From assembly GCA_003138355.1 (NCBI GenBank), contig PLFX01000016.1, forward strand, positions 63,344 to 127,343: a stretch of DNA of 64,000 nt. Reading direction: 5' to 3'. This DNA is from Solirubrobacterales bacterium (GTDB lineage: Bacteria > Actinomycetota > Thermoleophilia > Solirubrobacterales > Solirubrobacteraceae). Below, piece by piece: positions 16,298 through 24,584 of this stretch. The translations under genes were made by a program, and so were the position numbers. The first letter of the stretch is position 1. Every line of letters begins with the position of its first letter. The notes beneath the pieces are model-generated. The model ran no database searches and was not told the origin of the DNA. It worked only from the letters and a program-made list of their open reading frames with translations.

Positions 16298-17629
16298 CTA
16301 CGCCTCGACGAGCAAGCGGGTGGCGATTCGCTCCTCGCCGACGAGCGTCTGGCTGGTCGCCGCGCTGATGTCGACGAGCGCCAGCTCACCCGGCAGCGCG
16401 AGGCCACTGAAGTTGACGACCTTGTTGTGGCGGGTGCGCCCGCGCATCCGCATAGGGTCGGTGCGGCTCACCCCTTCGACGAGCACCTCCATCGTGCGGC
16501 CGACGAAGCGCTGCGCGCGCTCATGCGCACGCCGCTGGACGACCTCGACGAGGCGCTCGAGGCGCTCGACCTTGACCTCGTGCGCAACGAGCCCCTCGCT
16601 CAGGCTCGCGGCCTCCGTGCCGCGCCGCGGCGAGAAGATGAACGTGAAGGCGCCGTCGTAGCCGACCTGCTCGACAACCTCGAGGGTTTGCTCGAAGTCG
16701 TCCTCGCTCTCGCCCGGGAAGCCGACGATGACGTCGGTCGTGAGCGCGACGTCGGGCACGTGCTCGCGGATCAGCGCGACGCGGTCCAGGTAGCGCTCGC
16801 GATCGTAGGTCCGCCGCATCGCGCGCAGGATCCGCGAGGAGCCTGATTGAAGCGGCAGGTGAATGTGCTCGCACACCGTGCGCAGCTCAACATGGGCGCG
16901 CACCACATCCTCGCGCATGTCCTTCGGGTGCGGGCTCGTGTAGCGGATGCGCTCGATCCCCTCGATCGCGTCAATCGCCGCGAGCAGCTCAGCGAAGCTC
17001 CCGCGCACGGGGCGCAGGTCACGTCCGTAGGAGTTGACGTTCTGTCCGAGCAGCGTCAGCTCGCGGACGCCATCTGCCGCCATCGACCGCGCCTGCTCGA
17101 CGAGAACATCGAGTGCCCGGCTGACCTCGCGCCCGCGCGTCGAGGGGACGATGCAATACGAGCAGCGGCAGTTGCAGCCAACGCTGATCTGCAGCCAGCC
17201 CTGGAATTCGCGCCCGCGCTTTGCCGGCAGATCGCCAGTGAAGGACTCGAACTCGAAGTAGCCCTGAGCGCCGATGCTGTCGCTGAGCAGGAAGTCCGCC
17301 AGCCGGTTGACCTGCCCGGGGCCGAATGCGACATCGACGAACGGAAAGCGCTCGAACACCTCGTCCTTCAGTGACTGGGCCCAGCAGCCGCCGACGCCGA
17401 CGATCCGCTCGGGATCCTCGCGCTTGAGCCGTTTCGCCTCGCCAAGATGCGCGATCAGGCGACTGTCGGCCGACTCGCGGATCGAGCACGTGTTGAACAG
17501 GATCAGGTCGGCCTCGCCGCGCGAGGGCGCCTCCGCGTAGCCGAGAGCCTCGAGCATCCCGCGCATCCGCTCCGAATCGTGCTCGTTCATCTGGCAGCCG
17601 AATGTCGTGACGTGGTACTTCATTGGCAT
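16298..17629 (-). CDS. miaB: tRNA-2-methylthio-N6-dimethylallyladenosine synthase MiaB
   Basis: 443 residues. The N-terminal UPF0004 domain carries the auxiliary cluster cysteines (TFGCQMNEHDS, FNTCSIRESA, GVGGCWAQ). The radical-SAM core has the C-x3-C-x2-C motif (CNCRCSYCIVPSTRGRE) at about 160, then LLGQNVNSYG, HLPLQSGS and TDVIVGFPGE. The C-terminus is a TRAM domain. It methylthiolates i6A37 made by MiaA. The start is either ATG17629 or ATG17623. Confidence 0.95.
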   Translation of the reverse strand: MPMKYHVTTFGCQMNEHDSERMRGMLEALGYAEAPSRGEADLILFNTCSIRESADSRLIAHLGEAKRLKREDPERIVGVGGCWAQSLKDEVFERFPFVDVAFGPGQVNRLADFLLSDSIGAQGYFEFESFTGDLPAKRGREFQGWLQISVGCNCRCSYCIVPSTRGREVSRALDVLVEQARSMAADGVRELTLLGQNVNSYGRDLRPVRGSFAELLAAIDAIEGIERIRYTSPHPKDMREDVVRAHVELRTVCEHIHLPLQSGSSRILRAMRRTYDRERYLDRVALIREHVPDVALTTDVIVGFPGESEDDFEQTLEVVEQVGYDGAFTFIFSPRRGTEAASLSEGLVAHEVKVERLERLVEVVQRRAHERAQRFVGRTMEVLVEGVSRTDPMRMRGRTRHNKVVNFSGLALPGELALVDISAATSQTLVGEERIATRLLVEA

Positions 17630-17676
17630 ACGCTGCGTCTTGCCTCTCTAGCGTGGGCGCCGTCGGACCGGCCGCG

Positions 17677-17682
17677 TACTGT
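17677..17682 (+). promoter_or_regulatory. -10 box before the 17690 gene
   Basis: TACTGT lies seven bases before the GTG at 17690. With no Shine-Dalgarno sequence present, a leaderless transcript is plausible. Confidence 0.4.
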
Positions 17683-17689
17683 TTCGGAC

Positions 17690-18091
17690 GTGATTGTAGA
17701 TGCGAAGGTCGAGTGGAAGTGCTCCGCGTGTGGCCATGACTGGTCGGCGCGCATGGAGCCTCCTAAGGCGTGTCCGACGTGCGGCGCGGGTGGGCCGTTC
17801 ATCCCAACCTACACGGCGACGGGAGAGGGGAAGCTCACCTTCAGCGGCACGGCAAAGGGTACGCTGATACGCCCGCTCGACGCTCTCCGTCTCACGGTCA
17901 TAGGGGTACTGTTGGCCGTGGGCTTGACGGTCGGTTTCGGTGTCGGTCCGCTCACCGAGTGGTACTGGGGCGTGGTCGCCGGAGGCGGCTCGCCAGTGTT
18001 ACTCGCCGTGCTGTTCCGCTGCCGCCCGACGCGGAATGCACTCAGCCGCGCAGCGGACGCGGCAATCGGCCCGCACCGAGACGGCAACTAG
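17690..18091 (+). CDS. Small zinc-ribbon membrane protein, unknown function
   Basis: 133 residues, family not recognised. The N-terminus is a two-knuckle zinc ribbon (WKCSACGHDWSAR, then PKACPTCGAGG). It is followed by a short Ser/Thr-rich stretch, two membrane helices (LRLTVIGVLLAVGLTVGFGVG and YWGVVAGGGSPVLLAVLF) and a basic tail. The GTG at 17690 starts just before the first knuckle. It is the first of five small genes that separate miaB from recX. Confidence 0.6.
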   Translation: MIVDAKVEWKCSACGHDWSARMEPPKACPTCGAGGPFIPTYTATGEGKLTFSGTAKGTLIRPLDALRLTVIGVLLAVGLTVGFGVGPLTEWYWGVVAGGGSPVLLAVLFRCRPTRNALSRAADAAIGPHRDGN

Positions 18092-18188
18092 CCTTGGGCT
18101 AGGTCCGGCCGGACTCGGCGTCGCTACCGGCTGACGCCCCGGTGGCAGCGTGAGCGTCTAGTGGGGCGCAGCCGCCCCGTCAAGCGGC

Positions 18189-18389
18189 TTACAGCGAGTC
18201 CAGCCACTCGACGAACTTCTCCATCGACACCGACTTGAAGTTGGCGCTTGTTCTACCGGGGTACCACTTTAGCGTCGCTTTGCCGATCTGTAGACGCCCT
18301 ATAGCTGGGCCGCCGTTGGGCCGGGAGATCCGCAAGAGCACACCGGTCGTACCTAGCTGCGCCTCAATTTTCTCCATCCGCACATCCAT
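18189..18389 (-). CDS. Hypothetical protein, 66 residues
   Basis: Not recognised. A small beta-rich protein is suggested by GVLLRISRP, AIGRLQIGKATLKWYPG and a last amphipathic helix MEKFVEWLDSL. GAGAGGGG lies about ten bases before the ATG at 18389; ATG18377 is an alternative. Third codon positions use more A and T than the core genes nearby, in line with recent gain. Confidence 0.5.
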   Translation of the reverse strand: MDVRMEKIEAQLGTTGVLLRISRPNGGPAIGRLQIGKATLKWYPGRTSANFKSVSMEKFVEWLDSL

Positions 18390-18565
18390 TCGCCCGCGAC
18401 CCCTCTCGTTTCGACTGGCGTTTAAGTCAGGTTACATGTTCGATGGCCAAAAGCAGTTTCCCTGCCCGTTCCTTGTGACGAACCGGCTAAGAACCTCAAG
18501 GCCCTGGGCCACCGTGGCCAGTCCGGGACTCAGGTCGACCAACCCACGAGCCGATAAGGGAGAGC

Positions 18566-18778
18566 ATGACCGACGAACCTACGCAGCCCGAGCCATTCGT
18601 GAAGATCATCGGTGGCGCCCTGACCCCCGAGGACGTACTCCTCACCGAGCGAGTTTTCGGGCATGCCCACAAGCGGCCCCCAGCGGACTGGCACGAGGCG
18701 TTGTATTGGCGACAGAACTTCCCCGAGGCGTTTGACGAGGCGCTGAGGGAGCTTGGTGACGAGGACGGTGTGGCGTGA
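18566..18778 (+). CDS. Hypothetical protein, 70 residues
   Basis: Not recognised. An acidic small protein: TPEDVLLTERVFGHAHKRPP, then WHEALYWRQNFPEAFDEALREL. The start is convincing, with AAGGGAGAG ending one base before ATG. It looks like a short helical adaptor or antitoxin-sized protein, but nothing in the sequence proves this. Part of the 17.7-20.06 kb island. Confidence 0.5.
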   Translation: MTDEPTQPEPFVKIIGGALTPEDVLLTERVFGHAHKRPPADWHEALYWRQNFPEAFDEALRELGDEDGVA

Positions 18779-18792
18779 TGCACCGGTATCCG

Positions 18793-19572
18793 CTATAGGC
18801 CGAGTTCGTTAGCGAACCGATCGACCACATCGGTGACGGTTTTGATGAAGCGGGGGATGAGGATGCCGGCGCGATCCTCGCGCGCGACTACCCGCTCGAG
18901 AATCCGGATCGTGAGGAAGGGCTGAACCGTGTGCGTTACAGGGCCGGTCTTCCTCGGCAGCTGTCCTAACACTGCGCCCTTCCGCAACCTCACGGGCTGC
19001 TCAAAGTACTCAGGCGCTACGACGGCCGGACCGCCCGTGTCGAGCGTGATGTACCGCAACTGTCGACGAGTCCAGACGACCGCGGTAACCGGAACGCGAT
19101 GCTTGTCGATGATGTCCAACGCATTGAGCTGCCACAGGTTTGGGTTTCCGCGCGCGTACGGTCGAATGCCATCCAGCACGAGGGTTGCGCGTCTGCCGAT
19201 TATCTGCTCGATGGTGGCCCTCTGGTGAAGATAGGCCGGCTTACTCGTCCAGATTACGAAGCTCGTTCCACGTGGCCCGTCACGAGGCGTCGCGTTGTTG
19301 GCGATAACGAGCTGTCGTGCTAGATGGTCGAGCGCAGACCGGAGATTGTGGACAGCGTCCCCGAACAGCAGCGGAATCACCTCAGGCATGGGCTCTAGGC
19401 GCGTCACGACAACGTCGAGCATGCCTGGTGTGGTCAAGCTATCGACAAGCTCCGTGGCATACACATGTCCCCGAATGAACTTCCTCGTTTCAGTCCTGAA
19501 CTCGTCAAATAGTGCCGCGGCTCGCCGGACCTTCGCCCGTACTCCCTCCAGCGACGCCCTTCGCCTCCTCAC
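18793..19572 (-). CDS. Hypothetical protein with AVHNLRSALDHL motif
   Basis: 259 residues. The mid-protein string FGDAVHNLRSALDHLARQLVI recurs in a large uncharacterised actinobacterial group, often in accessory regions; this is from memory and no fold is assigned. After it comes TSFVIWTSKPAY, then NLWQLNALDIIDKHR, which looks like a conserved polar site (DxxDKHR). The N-terminus is helical and basic. The GTG at 19572 is uncertain. Base composition is less GC-rich than in neighbouring recX and recA. Confidence 0.6.
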   Translation of the reverse strand: MRRRRASLEGVRAKVRRAAALFDEFRTETRKFIRGHVYATELVDSLTTPGMLDVVVTRLEPMPEVIPLLFGDAVHNLRSALDHLARQLVIANNATPRDGPRGTSFVIWTSKPAYLHQRATIEQIIGRRATLVLDGIRPYARGNPNLWQLNALDIIDKHRVPVTAVVWTRRQLRYITLDTGGPAVVAPEYFEQPVRLRKGAVLGQLPRKTGPVTHTVQPFLTIRILERVVAREDRAGILIPRFIKTVTDVVDRFANELGL

Positions 19573-19632
19573 GTTATGGATGGTAAGTCAGAAGCGCGCG
19601 CCCGGGTTGGCCGTTGGAGCGGCGCGGGCGAG

Positions 19633-20049
19633 TTACGTACGGGCGAGCGTGATGATGAGGCTGGTGACCGCAACGGTGAGTGTCACGCCGGCGAGTACCG
19701 CCATAGCGGCGTTGATCCGGAACAGGCGCTCGTCTCGTGCGGTGTCCCGTTGCTCGCGCTCGCTGGCATCTGTCGCGGCTTGGCACATGATCGCGCGCGC
19801 CTCGACGCTTGCGGCGTGAGTGCCGACGCCACTGCGCAGCTCCACCGCGGCACGGAAGCCGCTCGTGGCAATGTAGAACGCAGACGTGAGCCACACGCGC
19901 CAGTCCTCTTCGACAGCTTCGCCCTTGATGGCGCGAACAATGAGGTTCGCCCATGACACGAACGCCAAGTACCCGGCGAGTCGCTCCGCCACCGCCAGCG
20001 TCTCGAACAGGTCCGGCTTCACGTCCGGCGTTTCCGGCGGCCCCGCCAA
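19633..20049 (-). CDS. Small hypothetical membrane protein
   Basis: 138 residues, not recognised. Predicted hydrophobic segments are at about 25-43 (GYLAFVSWANLIV), about 54-68 and at the C-terminal end (INAAMAVLAGVTLTVAVTSLIITL). A soluble charged loop with TDASEREQRDTARDERLF lies before the last helix. The start is either TTG20049 or GTG20022. It is the island gene nearest recX. Confidence 0.5.
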   Translation of the reverse strand: MAGPPETPDVKPDLFETLAVAERLAGYLAFVSWANLIVRAIKGEAVEEDWRVWLTSAFYIATSGFRAAVELRSGVGTHAASVEARAIMCQAATDASEREQRDTARDERLFRINAAMAVLAGVTLTVAVTSLIITLART

Positions 20050-20074
20050 GAACCATCCGATCTAATCCGGCGGG

Positions 20075-20599
20075 CTAACCGGCCGCTTGATTGGCCCCCG
20101 ATCTCGCGGTCTCGGGGCCGTGACGCCCGAGCTCGCGGATCGCGTCGTAGGCGACCTCGCTCTCGAAGCCCTGCCTGATGAGAATCCCGAAGGCCCGTTG
20201 CCGCTCGCGATCGTTCGCCGGCGGCGCGACGAGTCGGCGACGCAAGACCTCGACGGCCGCGGTCCGCTCGCTCGCGCTGTCGAACCCGGCGAGCGTGGTT
20301 TCGATCAACTCGCGCTCGACGCCCGCGCGCTCGAGGCGCTCGCGGATGCGGGCGACGCCCCAACCGTCGAGCGCGCGCCGGTCTTGCGCGAGCAGCTCCG
20401 CGTAGCGGGCATCGCTGAGATAGCCCTGCTCGCTGACGATCGCGATCGCCTGCTCGATCGTCTCCTCCGCGATGCCGGCGCGGACAAGACGCGCCCGCAA
20501 CTCGGCAACGCTGTGCTCGCGCCGGGCAAGCTGGCCGTAGCAGAGCCCGAGCGCTTGGGTCAGCGCCTCTTCTGGGGTGGCGGGCGCGGCTTTCTTCAA
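20075..20599 (-). CDS. recX: RecA regulator RecX
   Basis: 174 residues made of three-helix repeats typical of RecX: LTQALGLCYGQLARREHSVAELRARLVRAG, then the repeat with GYLSDARYAELLAQDRR and the end GFESEVAYDAIREL. RecX caps or removes RecA filaments. It follows recA by two bases on the same strand, the standard recA-recX arrangement. Confidence 0.95.
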   Translation of the reverse strand: MKKAAPATPEEALTQALGLCYGQLARREHSVAELRARLVRAGIAEETIEQAIAIVSEQGYLSDARYAELLAQDRRALDGWGVARIRERLERAGVERELIETTLAGFDSASERTAAVEVLRRRLVAPPANDRERQRAFGILIRQGFESEVAYDAIRELGRHGPETARSGANQAAG

Positions 20600-20601
20600 C
20601 G

Positions 20602-21756
20602 CTACGCGGCGCGTATATCGCCCGCGATCGGCGGCTCATCCGAGCTCGTGATCGCGGCGACCTCCTTCTCGAAGTCGAGCGGCTCGTCGTCGCTCGCCTC
20701 GTCGCCATCATCGAGTCGCTCGATCGGCTCAACCAGCGAGCCCGTGAGGCCGAGCGCCACGTAGATGCGCGCCTCGATCTCCTTCGCGAGCTCCGGATTC
20801 TCGTCGAGGTAGGCCTTGGCGTTGTTGCGACCCTGACCGAGGCGATCCTCGCCGTAGGAGAAGAACGATCCGGACTTCGTCACCACGTTGTGCTCGATCC
20901 CGAGGTCGATCAGGCAGCCGGAGGTCGAGATGCCCCTGCCGAACTCGATGTCGAACTCGGCCTGGCGAAACGGCGCCGCGACCTTGTTCTTGACGACCTT
21001 CACGCGGACGCGGTTGCCGACCGCCTCGTTGCCATCCTTGAGTGTCTCGATGCGGCGGATGTCCAGGCGCTGCGACGCGTAGAACTTCAGCGCGCGACCG
21101 CCGGGCTGCGTTTCGGGCGAACCGAACATCACGCCAATCTTCTCGCGGATCTGGTTGGTGAGGATGCACAGCGTCTGCGTCCGGCTCAGGTTCCCGGCGA
21201 GCTTGCGCATCGCCTGCGACATCATGCGCGCCTGCAGGCCGACGCTCTGGTCCCCCATCTGGCCCTCGAGCTCAGAGCGGGGCGTCAGCGCCGCCACCGA
21301 GTCGATCGCGACGACGTCGATCGCGCCGGAGCGCACCAGCATGTCGGCCACCTCCAGCGCCTGCTCGCCGTAGTCGGGCTGCGAGACGAGCAGCTCGTCG
21401 ATGTCCACCCCGATCGCCTTCGCGTAGAGCGGGTCCATCGCGTGCTCGGCGTCGATGAACGCGCATATGCCACCGAGCTTCTGCGCCTCTGCGAGGACGT
21501 GGTAGATCAGCGTCGTCTTGCCCGATGACTCGGGTCCGAAGACCTCGACGAACCGCCCGCGCGGCACGCCACCGATCCCGAGGGCGAGGTCGAGCGACAG
21601 GGCTCCGGTGGGGATCGCGGCAACGCGAACCTGTGCGCCCTCGTCGCCCATGCGCATGACCGTGCCCTTGCCGAACTCGCGCTCGATCTGCGTCAGCGCC
21701 CCCTGGAGCGCGGCCACCCTGGCCTTCGCGGACTTCTCGTCCTCCGTCACGGTCAT
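20602..21756 (-). CDS. recA: Recombinase RecA
   Basis: 384 residues. Walker [11 protein letters not shown] (about 72), IDAEHAMDP, Walker B region [18 protein letters not shown], loop L1 [12 protein letters not shown], and loop L2 [23 protein letters not shown]. The acidic C-terminal tail is present. It mediates strand exchange and LexA cleavage. AGAGGAG lies six bases before ATG21756. An SOS-box-like dyad lies 17 bases upstream (21773-21786). Confidence 0.98.
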   Translation of the reverse strand: MTVTEDEKSAKARVAALQGALTQIEREFGKGTVMRMGDEGAQVRVAAIPTGALSLDLALGIGGVPRGRFVEVFGPESSGKTTLIYHVLAEAQKLGGICAFIDAEHAMDPLYAKAIGVDIDELLVSQPDYGEQALEVADMLVRSGAIDVVAIDSVAALTPRSELEGQMGDQSVGLQARMMSQAMRKLAGNLSRTQTLCILTNQIREKIGVMFGSPETQPGGRALKFYASQRLDIRRIETLKDGNEAVGNRVRVKVVKNKVAAPFRQAEFDIEFGRGISTSGCLIDLGIEHNVVTKSGSFFSYGEDRLGQGRNNAKAYLDENPELAKEIEARIYVALGLTGSLVEPIERLDDGDEASDDEPLDFEKEVAAITSSDEPPIAGDIRAA

Positions 21757-21772
21757 CTGAAGCTCCTCTGCC

Positions 21773-21786
21773 CGAATGTCTGTTCG
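21773..21786. promoter_or_regulatory. LexA-type SOS box upstream of recA
   Basis: CGAACAGACATTCG on the minus strand fits the Gram-positive/actinobacterial LexA site CGAAC-N4-GTTCG with one changed base in the second half. It ends 16 bases before the recA start, next to the Shine-Dalgarno sequence, where a bound repressor would block transcription. Confidence 0.6.
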
Positions 21787-21866
21787 CCCAAGCTACGTGG
21801 CGACGCGGACGGAACTGTGCGATCGAAGCGTTGCTGGAGCGGAGCCCGCGGGCTCAGGGCACGGCC

Positions 21867-22421
21867 TCACCAGCCGCCGACGCTGGCGAGCTCCTCGTAG
21901 CGTGCCCCGTCCCGCTCCAGGTGCGAGCGAAGCAGCACGACTCGCTCGCAGGCAAAGCGCAGCGGCGGTGTCGGCGGGAGCGCTGCCGGCGGCCGAGCGT
22001 CCGCTCGCAGGCGCGCAACGGTGACGTGGGGACGAAATCGCTGCCGTCCCGGGCGCCAGTCGATCGTCGCCTCGAGGTCCGCCGCCAGCGCCGCCCGGAG
22101 CGCGTGCAGGCCGCCATCCGAGTCCCCGATCTCGACGGCGATGGCCCGCGGTCGGCGCGGCGGAAGCCACACGGGAGCGCCGACCACCAGCTCCCCGACC
22201 GTCGACAGCGCCTCCGCAAGGCCGCCGAGGACGCCGGCCAGCTCCGGTACGCAGGCGAGCGGTTGCTGGCCGAGGAAGCAGACCGTCAGGTGAAGGCTCT
22301 GCACCTCTAGTCGCCGTGCCCCGCTGCCCGCGGCAACCGAGTGTCGCGTCCAGCGGACGAGCTCGCCACGCACGCCTTCCGGCAGCTCCGCCGCAACGAA
22401 TAGCCGCGCCTCGTCGATCAC
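21867..22421 (-). CDS. thpR: RNA 2',3'-cyclic phosphodiesterase
   Basis: 184 residues of the 2H phosphoesterase family (LigT/ThpR). The two catalytic H-x-T motifs are HLTVCFLG (about 44) and HVTVARL (about 131). The N-terminus RLFVAAELPEGVR is typical. It opens 2',3'-cyclic phosphates on RNA. GTG22421 overlaps the cinA stop (GTGA). The 110 bases to recA hold the SOS box and recA leader. Confidence 0.9.
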   Translation of the reverse strand: MIDEARLFVAAELPEGVRGELVRWTRHSVAAGSGARRLEVQSLHLTVCFLGQQPLACVPELAGVLGGLAEALSTVGELVVGAPVWLPPRRPRAIAVEIGDSDGGLHALRAALAADLEATIDWRPGRQRFRPHVTVARLRADARPPAALPPTPPLRFACERVVLLRSHLERDGARYEELASVGGW

Positions 22422-23722
22422 GCGCTCGGAGCGTCGTCTTCCCCGAGCAGCAGCCGGCGCAGTAGGTGCAGCGCGACTGTCGTCGTGCGCTCGCGCACCT
22501 CCGCGCGACTGCCGCGGAGCATCGTGTGGCGCACGATGCTCCGCCCGGCAGACGAGCTCACGGCCACCCAGACGGTCCCGACCGGCTTCGCCGCGGTGCC
22601 TCCCCCAGGACCCGCCACACCCGTCACGCCCACGCCGATCGTTGCGCCAAGGCGCTCACGCGCCCCATCGGCGAGCGCGAGCGCGACCTCACCCGAGACG
22701 GCTCCGTGCTCGGCGAGCAGCTGATGGTCCACGCCGACCAGGGACTCCTTGATCTCGTTCGAATAGGCGACGATGCCGCCGCGCAGGTACTCGGAGGATC
22801 CCGGACGCTCGCTGAGGCGCCCCGCGAGCAGCCCGCCCGTGCACGACTCGGCGACCGCGACGGTCAGCCGCTGCTCGACGAGCATCTCCGCCACCTGATC
22901 GTCGACGCGCCTGAAATCCTCGGAGAAGAGCATCTCACCGTGGCGCGAGCGTACGACGGCGGCAAACGCGTCGTACGCGGAGGCATCGGGCGCTTCGAAG
23001 CGCGTGACGATTTCGATCTCGCCGCGGCGCAGGCACGTCGTGACCTCGAGCCGTTCCATCGGGACGCCCGTCGCGTCGGCGATCCGCAGCGTCTCCGCAA
23101 TCTCCGACTCGGGCAGCCCGTAGAGCCGCAGCATCCGCTCGTCATACACCGTGCGCCCCGCGACAGCGGCCGAGAACGCCGTGGTCTCGATCGCGGCCGC
23201 CCAAAGCGCCCGGAGCTCGCTTGGCGGCCCTGGAAGTACAACCACAGTCGGTCCCGCCCCCGTCTCGAGCGGCGCGACAACGAGGCCCGGCGCCGTGCCA
23301 ACGGGCTCGAGGATCGTTGCGCCCTCGGGCACGACCGCCTGCTTGCGGTTGGATGCCATGATCGCTTCCTCGCTCAGGTGCGGCCAGCGCGCCCGCAGCG
23401 GGCGCAGGATCGCCGCAATGCGCTCTTCAAGCGCTTCGTCGAGCACCATGCTCCTGCCCGCGAACTCGCCGACGACCCGGGCGGTCAGGTCGTCCTCGGT
23501 TGGTCCCAGCCCGCCGCTCGTCACGACGAGATCGACGCGGAGCGCCGCGCACCAGTCGAGCGCCGCGCGCATGTCCTGCGGACGGTCGCCGACGACCGTG
23601 ATCTGAGCGACCTCGACGCCGAGCTGCGCCAGCTGCTCGGAGAGCCACGGCCCGTTCCGATCGCTGACCCGGCCGCCGAGCACCTCGGTGCCGGTGACGA
23701 TGATCGCCGCCCGCGCGCTCAC
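22418..23722 (-). CDS. cinA: CinA family protein (nicotinamide-nucleotide amidohydrolase)
   Basis: 434 residues. The N-terminal MoCF-like domain has IIVTGTEVLGGRVSDRNGPWLSEQL, VTSGGLGPTEDDLT and VLPGPPSELRALW. The C-terminal domain is the NMN deamidase (PncC) fold with VAVAESCTGGLLAGRLSERPG and GVTGVAGPGGGT. The GTG at 23722 overlaps the RodZ-like gene's stop. In actinobacteria cinA usually lies between rodZ/pgsA and recA, as here (no pgsA is seen). Confidence 0.94.
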   Translation of the reverse strand: MSARAAIIVTGTEVLGGRVSDRNGPWLSEQLAQLGVEVAQITVVGDRPQDMRAALDWCAALRVDLVVTSGGLGPTEDDLTARVVGEFAGRSMVLDEALEERIAAILRPLRARWPHLSEEAIMASNRKQAVVPEGATILEPVGTAPGLVVAPLETGAGPTVVVLPGPPSELRALWAAAIETTAFSAAVAGRTVYDERMLRLYGLPESEIAETLRIADATGVPMERLEVTTCLRRGEIEIVTRFEAPDASAYDAFAAVVRSRHGEMLFSEDFRRVDDQVAEMLVEQRLTVAVAESCTGGLLAGRLSERPGSSEYLRGGIVAYSNEIKESLVGVDHQLLAEHGAVSGEVALALADGARERLGATIGVGVTGVAGPGGGTAAKPVGTVWVAVSSSAGRSIVRHTMLRGSRAEVRERTTTVALHLLRRLLLGEDDAPSA

Positions 23723-24522
23723 GGCCGGCAAACCAGCGTGGTTGGCGCGGCGACGCGCTTGCGTGCACCGGGCGTGAGCACGTAGCGCACCGGACCGGTG
23801 GCGCCGTGCGGCGTGAACCTGCGTCCGTCGATCACGAGCGCGACCGCGGCGCTGGCGAGCGTGACGACGAACCGCCGCGCGTGAAACGTCGGCGTCGACA
23901 CGCCGGACGCCAGGCGTGCGCCGTCGATTCGCATGTGCCGGTCGCCGACGACGCACGCCCACACCCCCGCCGCGCTTGCCTTGAGGCGGAGCGACACACA
24001 GTCGACGGGGACATAGGTCGCCGATCCGGGCACGCAGCTCACCGGGACGCTCGGCGCCGTATGCCCGGTCGTTGCCGTCGCGCCGGAGAGCCCGCTGGAG
24101 CTCGCGTGCGTCGGCGGTGGCGTGCCCGTCTTGGAGGGCCCGCCCAGGTGCCCGATCAGCACGAAAACGACCGCGAGCGCGACGATCAGCGCGAGGGCGC
24201 CGATCCACCGCCACGGGCGCCGGCGAGCGCGCTCGCGCGGATCGAGCGCCATCGACGGGCGCACCGGGACGTGCTCGAGCTCATGCGGCGCCTCCCACTC
24301 GCGCTTGTACTCGTCGATGAGCAGCCGCCAGTCCAGCCCGAGCGCCTCCGCATAGGTCCGCAGGAAGCCCTTCGTGAACGTCGGCCCCGGGAGCAGGCTC
24401 CACTCCTCGTTCTCGAGCGCGCGCAGGTACTTGGCGCGGATCTTCGTGCGCTCCTCCACCTCGGTGATGTCCCAGCCCTCGCGCATCCGCGCTTGGCGCA
24501 GGGTCGGTCCGATCTCGCTCAT
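23719..24522 (-). CDS. RodZ-like membrane protein
   Basis: 267 residues. An N-terminal helix-turn-helix of the RodZ type (GPTLRQARMREGWDITEVEERTKI, then YLRALENEEWSLLPGPTFTKGFLRTYA) is followed by a basic stretch, one membrane helix (WIGALALIVALAVVFVLIG, about 108-126), a Ser/Thr/Pro linker and a periplasmic beta domain like DUF4115. RodZ links MreB to the cell-wall machinery. Whether this lineage uses it for shape is unknown. Confidence 0.85.
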   Translation of the reverse strand: MSEIGPTLRQARMREGWDITEVEERTKIRAKYLRALENEEWSLLPGPTFTKGFLRTYAEALGLDWRLLIDEYKREWEAPHELEHVPVRPSMALDPRERARRRPWRWIGALALIVALAVVFVLIGHLGGPSKTGTPPPTHASSSGLSGATATTGHTAPSVPVSCVPGSATYVPVDCVSLRLKASAAGVWACVVGDRHMRIDGARLASGVSTPTFHARRFVVTLASAAVALVIDGRRFTPHGATGPVRYVLTPGARKRVAAPTTLVCRP

Positions 24523-24584
24523 CGCCCGCCAAGCCTACCCCGGGCCACCGCTCCTCAGGGCGGCGCCACAAACGCCGTCACGCT

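Noticed and set aside
17629..20075. Island as an insertion sequence or prophage remnant
   Set aside because: No transposase, integrase, terminal inverted repeats or target duplications were found by eye.
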